Origin: Enhydrobacter sp.
GTDB taxonomy: Bacteria > Pseudomonadota > Alphaproteobacteria > Reyranellales > Reyranellaceae
NCBI GenBank assembly: GCA_026126105.1
Contig: JAHCJV010000012.1
Span: 1 to 64,000, forward strand
DNA: 64,000 bases
Direction: 5' to 3'
Within the stretch, counting starts at the first letter, position 1, and each line of letters opens with the position of its first letter. Made by a program: the position numbers and the translations under genes. The notes below the pieces were generated by a model that was not told where the DNA came from, made no database searches, and saw only the letters and a program-made list of their open reading frames with translations. This document shows, one piece after another, positions 43,269-52,900 of this stretch.

Positions 43269-44265
43269 CGGCACTCGGCGACAAGCGTTCGTTCCTGAGC
43301 TTTCTCGCCGGCTCCCAGATCGCCGGAGGGCGCCAGAAGGAATAGTAATAGCGTTCCAGACCGAAGACCCTGCCGATCATCATCAGCGGGAAATCCAGTG
43401 TCGACAGGCTGAACAATTCAGCCGGCTGCGCGCGCAAAGCGGCGATGCGATAACGCACCGCGCTTGCAAAGCGACCCTGGCGCACCGCAAGAAAGGCAAG
43501 ATAGCGGTTCACAATATAGGCCCGTCGTTTCATGACGCCCGCAGGCGTGTCGGGCCATCGCGACTCGATCCACCTGGTGGTCCGTGCCAGCGAGTCCGCC
43601 ATGGCTGCAATGTTGCTCGAGATCTGGCCGCGCCTGAAGCGGTATCCGACCAGATGCGCCCGGACCACCGAGAACTCACACACTGCAGCCAGCGCTATAT
43701 AGAGCTGCCATTCGTCGGCGTTGGGAACGTCCTCGGGATAGCCACCGGCGGCGTCGAAGCAGGTGCGGCGGATCAACGGCGAACTCCCGCTGCCCGGCAA
43801 GCTGTTCGCGATCATTGCGTAAAGAACATCGCCCTCGTCGATGTTGCGCGCCCAGTCATGAACAATCACAGCGTCTTCTTCATCTATGCCCACAGACCAG
43901 CAGTAGGCCACGCCCCTACTTGAAGGGCCCGCCCCCAGCGCGCCGAGCTGAAGCGCAATCTTGTCTGGATGCCAGAGATCGTCGCTGTCGCAGGGGGCCA
44001 GAAAGGCACCCTGTGCCTGAGAGGCGGCAAAATTCCGCGCTGCCGGTGCGCCGACGTGGTGCCGACTGATCAGGCGAATGCGTGGATCGCGCCTCGCAAA
44101 GCTCGAGACGACATCCGGCGTGTCGTCTACCGATCCATCGTCGACGACGATGACCTCGATCTCACGATGGGACTGAGACGCGATCGACTGAAGAGTGCGG
44201 CCGATGAATGCTCCGGAGTTCAAGGCCGGAACAATGACCGAAACGAGTTGCTCTGAGCGGCTCAC
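43252..44265 (-). CDS. GT2-family glycosyltransferase
   Basis: The product is 337 residues. A canonical GT-A fold start is visible: LVSVIVPALNSGAFIGRTLQ (7-26), EVIVVDDGSVDDTPDVV (37-53) and the metal-binding FLAPCDSDDLWHPDKIA. ADEWQLYIALAAVCEFSVV and YRFRRGQIS follow, as in WcaA/EpsE-type enzymes. No membrane segment is predicted. It is translationally coupled to the tandem GT2 gene at 43268 and lies ten bases downstream of the dioxygenase gene, so the order dioxygenase, GT2, GT2-GT2 forms a short operon. Confidence 0.88.
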   Translation of the reverse strand: MSRSEQLVSVIVPALNSGAFIGRTLQSIASQSHREIEVIVVDDGSVDDTPDVVSSFARRDPRIRLISRHHVGAPAARNFAASQAQGAFLAPCDSDDLWHPDKIALQLGALGAGPSSRGVAYCWSVGIDEEDAVIVHDWARNIDEGDVLYAMIANSLPGSGSSPLIRRTCFDAAGGYPEDVPNADEWQLYIALAAVCEFSVVRAHLVGYRFRRGQISSNIAAMADSLARTTRWIESRWPDTPAGVMKRRAYIVNRYLAFLAVRQGRFASAVRYRIAALRAQPAELFSLSTLDFPLMMIGRVFGLERYYYSFWRPPAIWEPARKLRNERLSPSADAPTR

Positions 44266-44274
44266 GACAGGCGG

Positions 44275-45123
44275 TCAGCTCATCATGACTTGAATGATGC
44301 GGCGCTCGCCGCTCCGCACCATGCCCCCGCGATGGACGCCTTTGACGTCAAATATAAAGACGTCGCCGTCTCTTGACGTCATGACGCGTTCATGGTCGAG
44401 AAGCCACTGCCCTTGGGGATCTCCGGAAGGCAGGTCGTCCCCGAACTTCGCCTTCCGCATCAGGGGCCGCGGCAAAGCCGCGAAGAGATCCCGCTCCTGC
44501 GGATAAACATCAATCCAAATGTCGACGGCGCGAAGAATCAAGGCCTCGAACCACCCCACCTCGGCGCGATGAGTGCCCGGCACATAGCTGAACGGGCCGT
44601 TTTCCTCCCCGACCTGTGACAAATAGAATATCGCCTTCACGACTCCATACGTGTTGTCGATATGGAAGAATGCCGTCGGCGGAACCGGCAGGCCGCGATC
44701 TTCGAAGTGGGCCCGCCAGAACCTGTCGTATTCGTCGTTGATCTGAAGGGCGACGCTGCGCAGCTCGGCGCGACATCCTAGATAGTCGCGCACCGACGAA
44801 AGCATGCCGGCCTCCTCTAGCGCGCGCTCGACCGCCTCGTAGAGCACCCGCGCATCGCGACGCGCAGGGAGCAGTTGCGTATGAAAATACTGGCGGGCAC
44901 CGCGAGGGACCGCGGCCCGAACCGCCTCGAGCTGCGCAAAGAACGGCTGCGCCGCGCCGCTCAGCACCTGCTTGCCGGTTTCCGACAGCCGGTAGGCAAA
45001 AATTCCTTCCCGCTCAAGACCGTCCAGGCAGGCGCCCGAACTCACCCGTGACCAGTAGGACTTTTGCAACGATTTCCAGGCGCGAACCGCCACGACATAG
45101 CACCCCATCTGAGTCACGCGCAT
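44275..45123 (-). CDS. Phytanoyl-CoA dioxygenase-like Fe(II)/2-oxoglutarate oxygenase
   Basis: The product is 282 residues from ATG 45123. The frame extends to 45213, but those 30 codons have much lower GC at third positions and no ribosome-binding site. The double-stranded beta-helix iron site is present: FFHIDNTYG gives His154-x-Asp156, and DVKGVHRGGMVRSGERR supplies distal His264 and the 2-oxoglutarate-binding Arg. NGPFSYVPGTHR is the usual PhyH core segment. Members hydroxylate small molecules, lipids or sugars. It is at the head of the GT2 run and divergent from the cyclase gene, so hydroxylation of a glycan or lipid substituent is plausible. The substrate is unknown. Confidence 0.76.
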   Translation of the reverse strand: MRVTQMGCYVVAVRAWKSLQKSYWSRVSSGACLDGLEREGIFAYRLSETGKQVLSGAAQPFFAQLEAVRAAVPRGARQYFHTQLLPARRDARVLYEAVERALEEAGMLSSVRDYLGCRAELRSVALQINDEYDRFWRAHFEDRGLPVPPTAFFHIDNTYGVVKAIFYLSQVGEENGPFSYVPGTHRAEVGWFEALILRAVDIWIDVYPQERDLFAALPRPLMRKAKFGDDLPSGDPQGQWLLDHERVMTSRDGDVFIFDVKGVHRGGMVRSGERRIIQVMMS

Positions 45124-45349
45124 CAATGCGAGTGCACGATGTCTGAGCGTGAAACCACTCACTCCGGTGCCCGAGGGCGTTTGCCCGGAACCAGCAGGTA
45201 GACGCATCTGCATTACAACTGCCGTGTGCCTGTCATTGCGCCGGCGTACCTCCGACCCAGCAAAACAGTATGCGAGGCCCGACCTTCATGCGAGAACTCG
45301 GCAAGTGCGTCAAGCCGCGACATCCGCGGCCTTCATCGGAAAAGACGAC

Positions 45350-46120
45350 ATGTGTCCGAGCTACGTCGACCTCTCCGTCCCTCTTCGGAACGCCGGCCCT
45401 CCGGAACCGGGAGGCCGCGAGCGCATCAAGTACTACGCCCATCGAGCCACCGCGTGGGGCATGACGTGGTTTTTTCGAGGCCTCCGCACACGCGACCTTC
45501 CCGACCGCGAAGGATGGGCATACGAGCGGATCCGGCTGTCGACCCATCACGGAACCCATCTCGACGCGCCGTACCACTATTCCTCGACCATGGATGGTGG
45601 CAAACGCGCCATCACGATCGACGAGGTCCCGCTCGAGTGGTGCTTCCAGCCGGCCATCCGGCTGGACTTCCGGGCGTTCCCCGATGGATATGTCGTGACG
45701 GCAAAGGATGTCGAAGCGGAGTTGGACCGCATCGAGCATCGGCTTTCCCCGCTTGAAATCGTGCTCGTAAACACCGCGGCCGGAGCCGCGCAGGGCAAGG
45801 TCGACTACGTCGATCGCGGATGCGGCGTAGGCCGCGAAGCGACGCTGTATCTGCTGCGACAAGGTGTGCGCGTAACGGGCACAGATGCATGGAGCTGGGA
45901 TGCCCCATTTGTCCACACTGCCAAGAGATATCGAGAGACGGGAGACGCATCCCTGATCTGGGAGGGTCATCGGGTCGGGAGAGATATCGGCTATTGCCAC
46001 CTTGAGAAGCTTGGCAACCTGCAAGCCCTTCCGGACAAGGGATTCAAGGTGGCCTGCTTCCCGGTAAAGATCGAAGGTGCCTCGGCAGGCTGGACGCGTG
46101 CGGTGGCCATTATCGATTGA
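45350..46120 (+). CDS. Cyclase-family (kynurenine-formamidase-like) metal hydrolase
   Basis: The product is 256 residues from ATG 45350 with GGAAAAG upstream. The in-frame reading from 45149 is unlikely because it overlaps the divergent gene's leader. It has the family signature STHHGTHLDAPYHY (HxGTHxDxPxH), which binds one or two metals, preceded by DLSVPLRNAGPPEPGG and followed by VLVNTAAGAAQGK, with a late VTGTDAWSWDAPFVHTAKRY. Known members include kynurenine formamidase KynB, isatin hydrolase and polyketide cyclase-like enzymes. The tryptophan pathway is not represented nearby, so it is more likely to hydrolyse an amide or lactone in the glycan pathway. Its stop overlaps the convergent dehydrogenase gene by 11 bp. 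Confidence 0.8.
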   Translation: MCPSYVDLSVPLRNAGPPEPGGRERIKYYAHRATAWGMTWFFRGLRTRDLPDREGWAYERIRLSTHHGTHLDAPYHYSSTMDGGKRAITIDEVPLEWCFQPAIRLDFRAFPDGYVVTAKDVEAELDRIEHRLSPLEIVLVNTAAGAAQGKVDYVDRGCGVGREATLYLLRQGVRVTGTDAWSWDAPFVHTAKRYRETGDASLIWEGHRVGRDIGYCHLEKLGNLQALPDKGFKVACFPVKIEGASAGWTRAVAIID

Positions 46121-46898
46121 TTGCCGAGGCCTTGCCGCGTTGTGAATGAGCGTAGAAAAACCGTCTGACTCGGTCCGGCAGGAGCCCGTCCAAACGGGAC
46201 ATCAGCGCGAAGAATAGCGGGAACATGATCACCGCTCTGTCCTGCTCGAGTCCACGGCGAATGCGCAGGGCCGCCTTCTCCGCCGTCATGTTGAACGGCT
46301 TCGGATCCTTGATATCCGCGATCATCGGGGTTTCGACGAACCCGCAACAGACTACGCTTACCCCGACCCCATGATGTGCCAGAACGGCCCGGAGAGAGAG
46401 GCCATAATTGAGGACCGCTGCCTTGCTGGCAGAATAGCTCGGCGAGTGAGGCAGGGGCGTAAAGGCAGCAACCGAGGCAATAAGTGCGAGTTGCCCTCTA
46501 CCGCGCTCCTTCATACGGGCAATCATGGGCTGAGCCGTGTTGAGCACCCCCAGTACGTTGATCTGCATGAGTCTGTACGCGTCGTCGGCCGGTTCGACCT
46601 CGCCACCCGGCATCCGTACCAAAACCCCTGCGTTGGCTACCACCAGATCCACCGGATGCCGTCGATCGAACTCTCTCAGCCACGCGTCCAGCCCAGCGCG
46701 GTCGCTCACGTCAACCACGCCAGTCACGGCATCGGCGCCGCGTGCCCGGCATGCAGTCGCGACCTGATCGAGACGACGGCCGTCGCGACCCACCAGTCCA
46801 ATGACGACCCCTGGAGCGGAATATTCCAGCGCCAGAGAGCGTCCAATTCCGCTCGAAGCGCCGGTGATGACGACAGTGCGGGGATTCCTTTCCTCCAT
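46110..46898 (-). CDS. Short-chain dehydrogenase/reductase downstream of the PKS (RkpH-like context)
   Basis: The product is 262 residues. A classical SDR: TGASSGIG (12-19), VANAGVL (87-93), and catalytic Ser142-Tyr155-Lys159 (LIASVAAF; YSASK). Near the C-terminus is a hydrophobic FPLFFALMSRLDGLLP stretch, which fits membrane-associated SDRs acting on acyl chains. It starts 13 bp after the large synthase gene and shares its strand. In Sinorhizobium the rkp-1 region pairs the RkpA synthase with an SDR (RkpH) needed for capsular K-antigen, and the same pairing here suggests the enzyme reduces a lipid intermediate. This functional link is by analogy. Confidence 0.85.
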   Translation of the reverse strand: MEERNPRTVVITGASSGIGRSLALEYSAPGVVIGLVGRDGRRLDQVATACRARGADAVTGVVDVSDRAGLDAWLREFDRRHPVDLVVANAGVLVRMPGGEVEPADDAYRLMQINVLGVLNTAQPMIARMKERGRGQLALIASVAAFTPLPHSPSYSASKAAVLNYGLSLRAVLAHHGVGVSVVCCGFVETPMIADIKDPKPFNMTAEKAALRIRRGLEQDRAVIMFPLFFALMSRLDGLLPDRVRRFFYAHSQRGKASAINR

Positions 46899-46911
46899 AC
46901 CTGTCAGGCCA

Positions 46912-49900
46912 TCATGCTACGAGCCGGGCTCCGGGTTGGGCGTCTGCTTCGGCCGCGACATTGGTCGCCTGGGGTCCAGCCTCGATACCGCCCGATCGCG
47001 ACCCTTCCTCTGGATCGTTCGCGGAACTCACTTGCGCAATTATCTCATCAACGAGATTCGGAATGGTCAGCGAGCCGACCGACCGCTCCATCGAGAAATT
47101 GATCCCGATCGCACTTTCGAGATCCATTGCCAGTTCGAGCGTCATCAGCGAGTCGAGACCCAGCTCTGCCATCGGCCGTACCCGGCTGATGTCTTCCGGC
47201 CGCGCATGAAGAACCCTGCCGAGTTGGTCGACGACGATCTTCGTAACCTTGCGGCGAACGCTGTCGATGTCCTCGGACATCAGCAAAGCACGAAGATCGA
47301 TCGCGCTCGCCTCTTCTCCCTCGGCTTGGCTGACAAACTCCTTGTAAGTCGGCGACCGCAAGATAGCCGCGAATTCCTTGCGCAGGCGACCGCCGGAAGA
47401 CGACAGGATCAGCACTGCCGGATCAGTTGTTGCCCTAGATTCCGATAGTGCCTGTCCAAGCAGATTCAGCGCGTCGCGAGCGGGCATTCCAACCAACGCC
47501 ATCGCGTCGCTCTCGCTCATTCCCTTCTTGGTCGTGAGCTTGACCACCTGCTTGCGCGCCCTCTCGTTCTTTGCCGCCACCCCGACGTCGGAGATGATTC
47601 CCCAGGCAATCGCCAACGCCGGCAGTCCTCGCAAGCGCCGGTTACGTGCAAACCCTTCCATGTAGGCGTTGGCGGCGACGTAGTTCCCCTGCCCGTGATG
47701 GCCGGCAATCGTCGTAATGGAGGAAAAGAAGACAAAGTAGTCGAGGGCGAGGTCACGCGACACCGCATCCAGATTCTCAGCGCCCTGGACTTTTGGCGCG
47801 AGTACCCGGAGAAAGCGATCATCGTTGAGATTGGCGACGATGGCATCATCCAGCACCATCGCCGCATGCATGATACCTGTAACGGGCTGCATGGTTTCGC
47901 TGATCTTGGCAAATGCGGCCACTACCGCACTCTTGTCGGAAACGTCGAGCGGATCGGCCAGCACCTCTACGCCCCGCGCCTTGAACTCCTCGAGCATCAT
48001 GCGGGCTTCCGGACTGGCCGCGCCGCTGCGACCGAACAAAGCCAGGCTGCGGACACCCTGCTCGACCAACCATTTCGCGACTTCCATTCCAAAGCCGCCG
48101 AAAGCGCCCGTAATGACGTGCGTCCCCGAGGTTCGCAAAGGCTGAGTGTTGGCGCCGGCCGCAACCGACGATGAAGCCGGTGGCTGCACGACGATCTTGC
48201 CGACATGATGCGATTGTTGCATCAGCTGGAAGGCTTCCGCGATGTCATCTCCCCTGAAGGTGCTAAAGGGGAGAGGCGTCAGAACGCGCCGCTCGAACAA
48301 CCTCATGAGTTCGCCGAAGATCTGCTTACCGAGCTTCCGGCGACCGACCATCAGTTGATCGAGATCCACACCGAAATAACTCAGATTTCGACGGAACGGA
48401 CGCAGTCCGAGATTCGTGTTTGCAATGTAGTCGCGTTTGCCGAGTTCGACGAAGCGGCCGAAGGGCCGCAAGCAATCGATGCTGGCGGCCATTGCCTCAC
48501 CAGCAAGGCTGTTGAGCACGACATCGACCCCGTCTCCCGTGATCCTGAGGACTTCTTCGACGAACTTGGTCGAACGGGAATCCAGCACGTGGTCGACGCC
48601 GAGCGCGGCAAGGAGTTCCCGCTTCGCCGTGGAGCCTGCCGTGGCGATGATCTTTGCTCCCCGCCACTTCGCGAGCTGAATAGCGGCAAGACCGACTGCG
48701 CCGGCACCGCCATGGATCAGCACCGTCTCCCTTGCCGACAGCTTGGCAAGCTTCACGAGCGAGTAGTACGCGGTCGAGTACGCGACCGGAATGGTCGCCG
48801 CCGCCGCGAAATCCAATCCGCCCGGTATTTTCGCGACTTGGCTTACGGGGGCAGTGACATGTGAGGCGAGCGAGTTGGCAGCCAAGGCAATCACTCGATC
48901 GCCAACCCGCAGGTCCTTCACACCGGGGCCGACGCCGACGACATGGCCACTGCATTCGAGCCCAAGCGCTGCACCTGCGAAGCCATCCTCCAGCATCTCG
49001 TCCGGAAGAAGCGAAAGTGTCCACATCAAGTCTCGGAAATTGATACCTGCGTAAGCCACCGCAATCTCGACTTCTCCCCGTTGCGGCTTGACGCGGCTCG
49101 TATGCTCCCAGGCAACGCGTTGACTGGACATTGCCCGCCGCTGCAGTCGCACGGCGTCTTCCGTCGCTTCCTGCCCGCTTCGGGCGAAAGAATTGAGAGG
49201 CATGATCCGCACCGCGCGAATAGTTTGCCCGTCCGAATGCAGCTCCGTCTCGTTAGTACCCGACCGAACTATCGCCCGGATGTGGCGCGCCGCGAGATCA
49301 GGAGCGGCATCGGGGGAGATGTCGAGTCGACGCAGATCCAACTTGCTGAACTCGTTCGATAGAACACGCGAGAAGGCCCACGCACCCGTTTCCACTGGTC
49401 GTGCTTCCGTTGTCCCAACCGACAATGCCCCCCTGAAGACCAGCCATATCGTGGCTTTGGTCGATCCCACGCTCTGGATCCAATCCTTGAGGTGGTTGCA
49501 TCGGTGAAGAAGTTCCTGGACTGGTCCGGATGCAGTATCCCGCCCCGCGTCGAAGACGATTGCGATGTCCGCCGCGCTAGCGGCCGGACCAGAGATGATC
49601 GCCACCTCCGGGATAACTGCGGGGTCGCTCTTCAACTCCGCCAGCACCGCTTCGGAGAGCCCGGCCGGGGCGCCTTCTACCACCAAAGCGATTCGCTGAC
49701 GTGCGCCCTCAGCTGCGGAACCGGTATCGGAGGAGTCGACAATGTCGCCGCCTCGGGTGCCGTGGGCGGCAATGAGCGAGACGCTCGCCGGACCGTCAAA
49801 GAGCGCAGCCGATATGACCCGCTGGAAACCCGCCGCTGAAAGGCGATCTTTCCATTCGCCGACCTCACGCAACCTGCCGTGAGCCGAACCGGATTCGCCG

Positions 49901-52900
49901 AACCATTCCGGAGCTGTCCCGAAGACCAGGTCGGCAAAAAGCGAAGGGCTTTGTTCCGTCGCGAGCAGCACCCCGCCCGGAGCCAGCGCATCAACGAGTT
50001 TTTCCAGGCCCACAGACGCAGGCAACCGAGCCAATCCGTGCGCAGAGACAATGAGGTCGTAGGAACCCAGCTTCCCTAGGCTCTCCATGTCGAGCAATTC
50101 GAATCGGGAAGTCGGCGTTTGGGCTGCCCGAGCCCGATCGTAGGATCGCCGGTTTGTCTCGAGAACGGTCAGTCGAATGGAGCGGCCAGCCGAAGGATTC
50201 AGAAGGGCTCGCGTAAGCGGGCTGTGTCCGATCACCAGTATGCGAACCGCACGATCATCGGGCCACAGTTCCGCAGAGCCGTCCAGCAACTTCATCAGGG
50301 CGTCCGCGCCGACCGCGGTCACGACGTTAGTCGCCTCGTAGAAATCAAAGGCAGAATCCGGCGGGCACACCTCGCCGGTGAGCGACAAGGCGCGATTGCT
50401 CTTGATCCGGTCGACGAACCCGGACATCCAGCCCGCCAACGTCAAGTCGGCTGCTGGCGCTAGAGATCCGAGATCGATAGCGTTCAGCATCTCCCGCGAC
50501 GCCGGTAGGTCGCCATGGTGCCGCAGCCGCCACCCGCGCCCCTCGCTCGATACCAGGTCCAAAGTCTCAAGGTGAACGAGGAGGCTACGAAGCCATGCAC
50601 GACTCTGTGCAGGCAAGCGGCCCTCCATGACGAGCTCGTCGGGATCGAGAACATCATCCTCAGCCAGCGCCCGCACGACCTCGTAAGCGGCAGAGCGAGC
50701 CCAGCCCTCCATCACTTCCGCCGGACGGGTCGACCCGTCCTTGCCCGCTGTGCCGAACTTCACCGTGGCAATCTTCTTGCAAAGATCGTCGGCCGTGGCT
50801 GCTACACCAGTACGCTTGGCAATCTCGCCATCCAGGAGCAAGCACGTCTCCACGAACGCCATTTTGGCGAGGGAGACTTCATGGTGTGTCGTAATCGCCT
50901 GACCGCGAATCTGATGGAAATACGACACCACGCGGTTATCAGCATCGAGAATATAATAATTGCCGATAATCGCCTGACCGGTTTTCTCGGTCACTTCGAT
51001 GATGGCGCGCACCGGTACGGCATACGGATGATAGATCGAGATCCGGTCGCTGCGGACGGGAATGTAGGTAACCCCGCGTTCCTTGGCCCTGAGCTCCGGA
51101 AAAAGGGACAGGATACCGTGCCCACAGCAGTCGGCACGCATCGGATCGAGCACGAACGGGCTCTCGCCCTCACCCCCGGCCAACCTGACTTCGATCAAGC
51201 CATCGGCAAGGGTCGTCACCTTTTCCACGAGCTTGAACTGGGGGCCATAATGCAAGCCAGCGTCATCCGCGAGCCTGTAGATGTCGGCCCCCGTAAGAAC
51301 TTGCTGCGGGGTCGCCATCGCAGGAACCACTGGAGGGCTGCCGTGACCATGGACCAGAACGCAACGAGCGTGCGTAATCCAATTCGCGTGGGAAAGACGA
51401 GGCCGGCTGGCAATCTCCAGCGAGTTTGAAGCCGGAGACACGCGCGTTCGAATCTCGACCGTCGCGTCCCGCGTCAGATCGAGTGGCTGGAGAAGCTGGA
51501 AGTCGTTGAGCACGAAATTGTCGATATCCAACCACTGGCGTGCGACCGAAGCTGCAATTTCGATAAAAGCGCTGCCCGGGAAAATGGTTCTGCTGCCTAC
51601 CCGGTGATCGCGAAGTTCCGGATAAAGCTCCGTGTCGATGTTGGAGTACCATTCCGTGGCGTCAGACCGATAGCGCATCCCGACCAGCGGCAGGTGAAGC
51701 GAATCGCCGCCGAACGACTCGCTGGTATGCTGGAAGCGAAACTCCCTTTGCTGCCAGGGATAGCCGGGAAGGCGGATTGCCGGCCCGGGATCCGGACCGA
51801 ACGTGACCGACAGGTCCAGCCCGGCGCCCTTGACCATTGCCGTCGCAACCGCCCGTTCAAAGGGCAGAACGTCATCCTTGTTGTGTTGAAAGACCGGCAA
51901 TGTGGCCACGACTGTCGCGGGATCCGCCTCGAAGACGTCCTCGATATGCTGAAGCAAGGTCGACCGCGGGCCGATCTCGACAAACACGCGCGCGCCAAGC
52001 TCCGCTGCGACTCGGACACCCGCGGAAAACTTCACCGGTTCCCGGATGTTGCGCCACCAATACGCCGCGTCGAGTTCGACCCCCGGCATCTCCTTGCCCG
52101 TCACGGTGGAAATGAACGGCGTGGTCGAGTCCGCGCCGACCATCCCTCCCAAATCCGAAATCAACTTGTCCTTGATCGACTCCATCAGCCGGGTGTGAAA
52201 CGGATAATCGAGATTCAAGTCGATCATCGCCGCTCGTGGGTAAGCCTTGCCCAGGGCGATCAACGCTTCGTCGGATCCAGCTATCGTAACGGTCCTCGGT
52301 GAGTTTATCGCCGCGATCTCGACGCCTTCGCTACTGGCCACCATTTCGTCGACTACTTCGGCCGAGGCGCGCACCACCATCATCCGGCCCATGCCACGCG
52401 TACGATGCTGGTGCATGCTGCGTATGAACACGAGCTTCACAGCCGTTTCAGTGTCGATAATTCCGGCAGCCTCTGCCGCCGCAACTTCGCCGACGCTGTG
52501 CCCCAGCACCGCTACGGGGGACAGGCCGCGAGCGCGCAACTCCACCGTGATTGCGGATTGAATGGCGAACAGGAGAGGCTGCGCGACGCTCGTCAGAGCA
52601 AGCTTCTCCGCCAGATCTTCACTAAACAGCGCTTCGGAGAGTGACCACCCCGCGATCGGCGCGAAATAGCTGTCCAGAAGCCTGAAATGGGCGGCAAAAC
52701 TCGGAGTGTCCCGAAAGGCGGCGCGAGCCATGCCGGCCCATTGGCTGCCGTTTCCGGAATAAACGAATGCCACCGGAAGATTTTTTCCGATCGCCGCCCC
52801 CGATACGAGGTGAGGATCGGGAAGATCAGAAGCGCACGCTTCGAGGGCGCGAATCACGATGCCGCGACCTCGACCAATGACGACCGCGCGCTCTCCAAGG